Shown here piece after piece: positions 59,901-64,000 of a DNA stretch of 64,000 bases (the stretch's first letter is position 1; each line of letters begins with the position of its first letter). The notes beneath the pieces are model-generated. The model did no database searches, was not told the DNA's origin, and was given only the letters and a program-made list of their open reading frames with translations. This stretch comes from Pterobdella sp. o SKG-2022 (taxonomy: Eukaryota > Annelida > Clitellata > Hirudinida > Piscicolidae), in assembly GCA_964035795.1 (NCBI GenBank), contig OZ038322.1, forward strand, positions 14,454,711 through 14,518,710. Reading direction: 5' to 3'. The position numbers were made by a program, and so were the translations under genes.

Positions 59901-62900
59901 CATAGTTGAGAGACATTGTATGTCTTTTTTTTCATAAGTTAGCGTTATATTTGTCAAAATTAGGATTATTACAGATTTAACTATCTTGAAAATAACTTTC
60001 ATCTGTAAAAGTTTTATTTTTGGTGAATAAAATGACAAATTAATATTAATAATAGTCAACATGTCGTCTGAAAAATGGAAGATGTTGGGCAAATAAAGAA
60101 ATGTTGAGTTGTTGATAAAAAATTTTGAATATCATTTGAAAATAAACTAAGTTAATAATTAACCCATTGTATGACTAAATTTAAAACATATTGGTCCTAG
60201 TATCATTGAATAGAAATTACAGATAACAAAGGAAAATAAATGTTTGAAGAATGTTAAAATTATTTGAAGTGAAATTTTCAGTCTCGTTAAATTTATAATT
60301 GGCCATTTAAAGACATTTGATGCAAATTTTGATGGCAAACTAAAGAAAGCTTTAAACAATGAAAAAATAAAATAAAGATAGATAATATTCTATTAAAAAA
60401 AAAGTATAAAAAAAATAAGGAATACCAATAACATTAATAATTTATTGAGAATAAGGTTTGTTTGTATTATCTTGATGAAGTATGATAGCCTCAATCAAAT
60501 AGTAAGGTCAACAAACACAATGTATTTATTAAAACGAAGACACGAAGCTTTTCGTAAGACTAGTTTACATTATCAAGTTTAGTATTTATCACCGTTTTGT
60601 TCAATTTAGAAGAGACAACGTTGCAATATTTTGTGGGGGTTCTAAGTTGAAGTTTATATGAAAATAACAATTTAAGAAATCTTTTCATGATCTTAATCAA
60701 ATATTGATAATAAAATTTACAAAATAATTGATAGTATTTTGAGTATTTCAGTTCAAAATGAAAAAATTAAATAGTAAACTGACAGTAATTGTTTAGACTA
60801 AGGTTAAGTAATCCGGACATCCGAATCACTCATTAATCCGGACTAATTTAATGTCGAATTTTCGAGAATTTTTTTTTGTCGTGCTCTAATGTTAAATTTC
60901 AAAAATTTAATGGGGTTTTTGAAAAAGAACTTTCAATAACTAAAATTAATACTAGTTTTGCGACAAACAGTTTCAAAACTAAGCTTTATGATAAAAAATT
61001 ATTTTACAGCATTATTCTTATTTTCATTCTTATTACTCTCATTACTATTGTTATTTTCAAATCAACTATTATTAATTGTATTTCAACTAACGGAAGAGTG
61101 AAGAAGGACAGCTCCCAGCAGGATGCACAGAAGCAGAGACCAAACTTCGCTCTTCATCACCACATTCTTGCGCAGTTTGACCACCACCAATGCCAGAGTT
61201 AAGCTTCCCAAGATGCAGAAAACCTGCAAGCCTAAGTTTTGTAGTTGGAATATTTTATTTAGAAGTGTAACTATGCTGTAAAAATTAGTGTAGGGTAGAA
61301 ATAGTGAAGACGATATAAAAGATGAAATAGGATGAATGAAAGAGAGATTGGAAATGAAAGATTAAAAAAAATTGTTGTCATGAAGACAAATTTTTTGAAC
61401 GACAACACTGCTAACCTAGAGTAACATCCTTAGGCCAGTGTCGATAGTGAAGAAGCTCAGATTGTATAGGACAGCCATAGTGATCGAGGTACAAGGAACA
61501 AAAAGTGCAGTTGTGATGAAGTGTGGTTTGGTTTGAGTCGAAGATTGTGGCTGTGTTATCTGGGAATTTTTCATGGTAGAGCTGTCTCATGAAACATCGT
61601 TCAAGTGTGACTCCGTTTATAAAACAATTACTATCTTCAAAAGTGGCCTTTTGAAATGGCGTTTTGAAATCTGAAGTCGTGACGTCATTTTGAAACTGAT
61701 TCTTTTCCGAAATTCTATCTCTACTTTTTACAACTTTTAGAATTTCTTCTTGATTTGAACTAGTTGGAATACTGAAATCTGACCCAACAGAGGGCATGTG
61801 TGGGGGGTAGTTTTTGCTGCATAAACACCTGTAGGAGCCTTTTCTCAAGCCATGGCCCTTCAACCTTTGGCACTGTAGAGTGGTGAACATGAAATATTTG
61901 TGAATTTAAATTGAAATGCAATTTATATTTCAGTTGATTGCAATTGAATTTCAAATTATATTGAATGATCTATATTTTTTAGAATTGAACGTAATTATAA
62001 AAACTACAAGCGATAGAAGATGAAAGTTTATCAAAAGTTACATGACCAAGCGGTCACTTGATAATGTAAGTTTGTCTTAGAAAAATTTTTGTGAATTAAG
62101 TTAATAAATACTTTGTGTTTGTTTTTCTCATTAAAATCACAACTCATCTTGAACTCCATTTTAAATGTAAAAACAACATACTGCAGTGCTTTTAGGGCAT
62201 TTGTGCTGCAGGTGGAAAAGAAAGGGTGTTTCTTGGGTGCACTGGTTGAAGTCTACGTTGGTTAAGTCTAGGAACACTTCCAACACAAGTCTGGTGAAAA
62301 GTATGTTTGGAAGTTAAAGAACGTTGTGTTTGAATGTTTTAATTGTTTTTCTATTTTGAACATGATCTATGTTGATAATTCAATTCTTTTTAAACATTAA
62401 ATTAATTTTTCAAGTTTATTGTAAAAGAGTGAAAAATTAGTTTAATGAAATAGACGATATGAAAACATCTTTTCGATTTGAAACAACTATCACTAGCCCA
62501 TAAGAGACTGTCATTAATAGGATTATTTCGAAGACTAAGGTGAACACTAGGATACATAATTACAGAGAAAATCATTGTCACAACAAGAAATTAATTTTTT
62601 AATAGTTTGATCACATGTCTTATATACCTTAAACATCTCACACTAAACTCACTGGAAGGATATTCTAGTGTAGAAAGGTACAACCCACACATCGGTGAAA
62701 TGCTGTGCGGTTTGTTGTGCGGAGGGGGATGCAGGAGTGGAAGGTGGTGTTGTGGGGTACATTGGAGGAATTGTTGATTGGAGGTACCCCCATTTTGTGT
62801 TTATGACGTCATCCTCCATTTCCACTACTTGACTCCAAATCGTGGTCTTCTTTTTTCTGCTTCTCTTCACTTCGTTAGTGAAGAGATGATTCAAGTTGTT

Positions 62901-63746
62901 TTTGATGTTGAAGGAAGAGATGGAAGAGTCGAGAGAGAGGATTATGTTGAGGGCCTGATCTTTGTGGGAGCTGGACACTTCACTAAAGATGTGGGCCGCT
63001 AAAACTGACTTCTTAGTTTGCAGCTCAAATAAGCTGTCTACATCGATGATGTGTTGAACATTGTGACGTAATGTGAGCTGGCATGACTTTCGGTAAAGTC
63101 TTGTTTCTCTATCATTTTCGTTTGTTTTTGAAATATTTTCATGGTTAGAGGTTTTGTAAGCGAGTTCTATAAACTCCATGAGGGCGGAGGCAGGATGGTG
63201 CTTCATCAAATGGTCCAACCACTCTTTTTCAGGTTCTTCCACTCCTGAGAACAAGCTCTTTTTTGTCTGCCAGGGGGTCGAATTTGACTTTTTGAATCTG
63301 TGCACTCTTGAGATTCGTATTTTGAAGTGCTTCTCTTTCCTCGGTGGTTTGTCTTGCGATGTTTTGAGACGCTTCTTGTTGATTTTTTTGTTCAAAGTTT
63401 TTTTACGTTTTTTAAAAGTCATTTTATTTTTTTCGTTGATCAAAGTGTTGTTTTTAATATAAACTGAAGATTTCATTTGTTTTCTGTTTAAATCTCTTTT
63501 CATCCTGTTTCCCCTCCTTTTTTTGATGAAAGATCTGTTGACTCGAAATTTTGAATTTTTTTCACTTTCATGCATTGTATTTTCCCAATCATACTTTTCA
63601 TCCACCACCACTGAACGCTCAAATTTTGACTGCTTTCCTTCTTGCATTTGATACAAGGCTGTCGTGACATTGTCTTGACCTAGAGATGCTCTTCTCCCAT
63701 GCCAAAATAACATTAGATATATTAAAAAAACTGTACAAGTTTTCAT
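56966..63746 (-). CDS. GPR158: GPR158/GPR179-like class C orphan G-protein-coupled receptor, 10 exons
   Basis: GPR158-type receptors have a Cache-containing ectodomain, an EGF-like stalk and seven membrane helices, and couple to RGS7-Gbeta5. Exons: 63746-62653, 62290-62182, 61872-61426, 61223-61092, 59594-59485, 58862-58654, 58443-58305, 58034-57929, 57611-57462, 57343-56966 (TGA); 2874 nt, 957 residues, all phases agreeing. The chosen ATG gives a clean signal peptide (MKTCTVFLIYLMLFWHG); an upstream ATG at 63812 would add 22 residues. The ectodomain has a strongly basic stretch (about residues 60-160), then VDFNQC and a cysteine-rich stalk ending near GSYRCLC. Helices follow from about residue 551. 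IFGYFHPNPLWCVVIPWLRE and FLGYAMKLCYKVRKAPDELC match the family. The tail begins with the diagnostic RPEDIRYELRKLYTQLQIYK. The 61426 donor is the least certain. Drosophila Smog belongs to this family. Confidence 0.88.
60541..60579. repeat. Partial copy of the AAGCTTTTCG foldback family
   Basis: GAAGCTTTTCGTAAGACTAG followed by TTTACATTATCAAG is the reverse complement of the core seen at 23964-24000. It lies in a GPR158-like intron; a second arm was not identified nearby. Confidence 0.6.
62052..62115. repeat. Partial copy of the AAGCTTTTCG foldback family
   Basis: CACTTGATAATGTAAGTTTG then TCTTAGAAAAATTTTTG and AAGTTAATAAA follow the same order as the 23964 core (CTTGATAATGT, ACTTACGAAAAGCTT). 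It lies in a GPR158-like intron and is diverged. Confidence 0.5.
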
Positions 63747-63812
63747 TTTCAAAAAACAAAAATACAGTTGTTGCAAATCGCCATTTTTATTCTTGCAGTT
63801 ACATGCCTCCAC

Positions 63813-64000
63813 GCGTCACCAGCTTCGGAAGCGCTGAAATAAATCCAAAAAAGACAATCTCAAACCATCAAAACAAATATTTGCTTCATTTTATAAAATT
63901 TTCAGTGCAAAACAAAACAGATATAAACAGACGAGATTCGGCACAGCGTAACAACAAGACAAATACGGAGTGCTGCAGCGCTGTTTGGTGTACATTTGCC
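63813..64000. promoter_or_regulatory. Upstream flank of the GPR158-like gene
   Basis: Sequence before the upstream ATG at 63812, running to the window edge. It may contain 5' UTR or promoter; no motif could be assigned. Confidence 0.3.

Noticed and set aside
63747..63812. Using the upstream ATG of the GPR158-like gene
   Set aside because: It would put 22 mostly polar residues before a clean signal peptide; the downstream ATG is the better start, though both are possible.

Overview
The window looks like nuclear DNA of an invertebrate animal. It is AT-rich, its genes are split into many small exons by short introns, intergenic DNA is scattered with decayed non-LTR retrotransposons and foldback repeats, and every recognisable protein belongs to a metazoan or pan-eukaryotic family. 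Nothing here fixes the phylum. Exons were joined by hand from reading-frame continuity, GT/AG sites, phase and remembered family sequence; no alignment program was run.

Layout. (1) 1-5288, minus: 5' part of an extended synaptotagmin, running off the left edge. (2) 5741-15494, plus: a complete 22-exon BRR2/SNRNP200 spliceosomal helicase, head-to-head with the synaptotagmin across about 450 bp. (3) 15796-16940, plus: an omega-class glutathione transferase. (4) 17719-23116, minus: a SEC14-like lipid-transfer protein (CRAL-TRIO plus GOLD), first exon not found. (5) 23.1-28.3 kb: gene-poor DNA with foldback repeats. (6) 28322-28619, minus: a tiny two-exon MOZART1 gene. (7) 28.8-32.2 kb, plus: a decayed glycogen-synthase-like gene with stops and a missing block. 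(8) 32.3-37.0 kb: retrotransposon debris and a tRNA-like sequence. (9) 37397-41091, minus: a ten-exon gene encoding two fused NUDT14-like Nudix domains, the second with an eroded catalytic box. (10) 42089-56033, plus: an IBTK-like gene (ankyrin, RCC1 and two BTB domains) carrying a LINE fragment in intron 2 and a 3.5-kb antisense LINE in the intron after exon 18. (11) 56966-63746, minus: a GPR158/179-like class C orphan receptor, convergent with IBTK.

Most genes are housekeeping or signalling genes with no operon-like relation. The most notable items are the double-domain NUDT14-like protein with its repeated intron pattern, a 2A ribosome-skipping motif in the LINE inside IBTK, a dispersed foldback repeat family, recurrent GTTGGT splice donors, and a minisatellite of branch-point-like units ahead of an IBTK splice acceptor. 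The decayed UDP-glucose consumer (glycogen synthase) lying near a putative UDP-glucose hydrolase is curious but may be coincidence.
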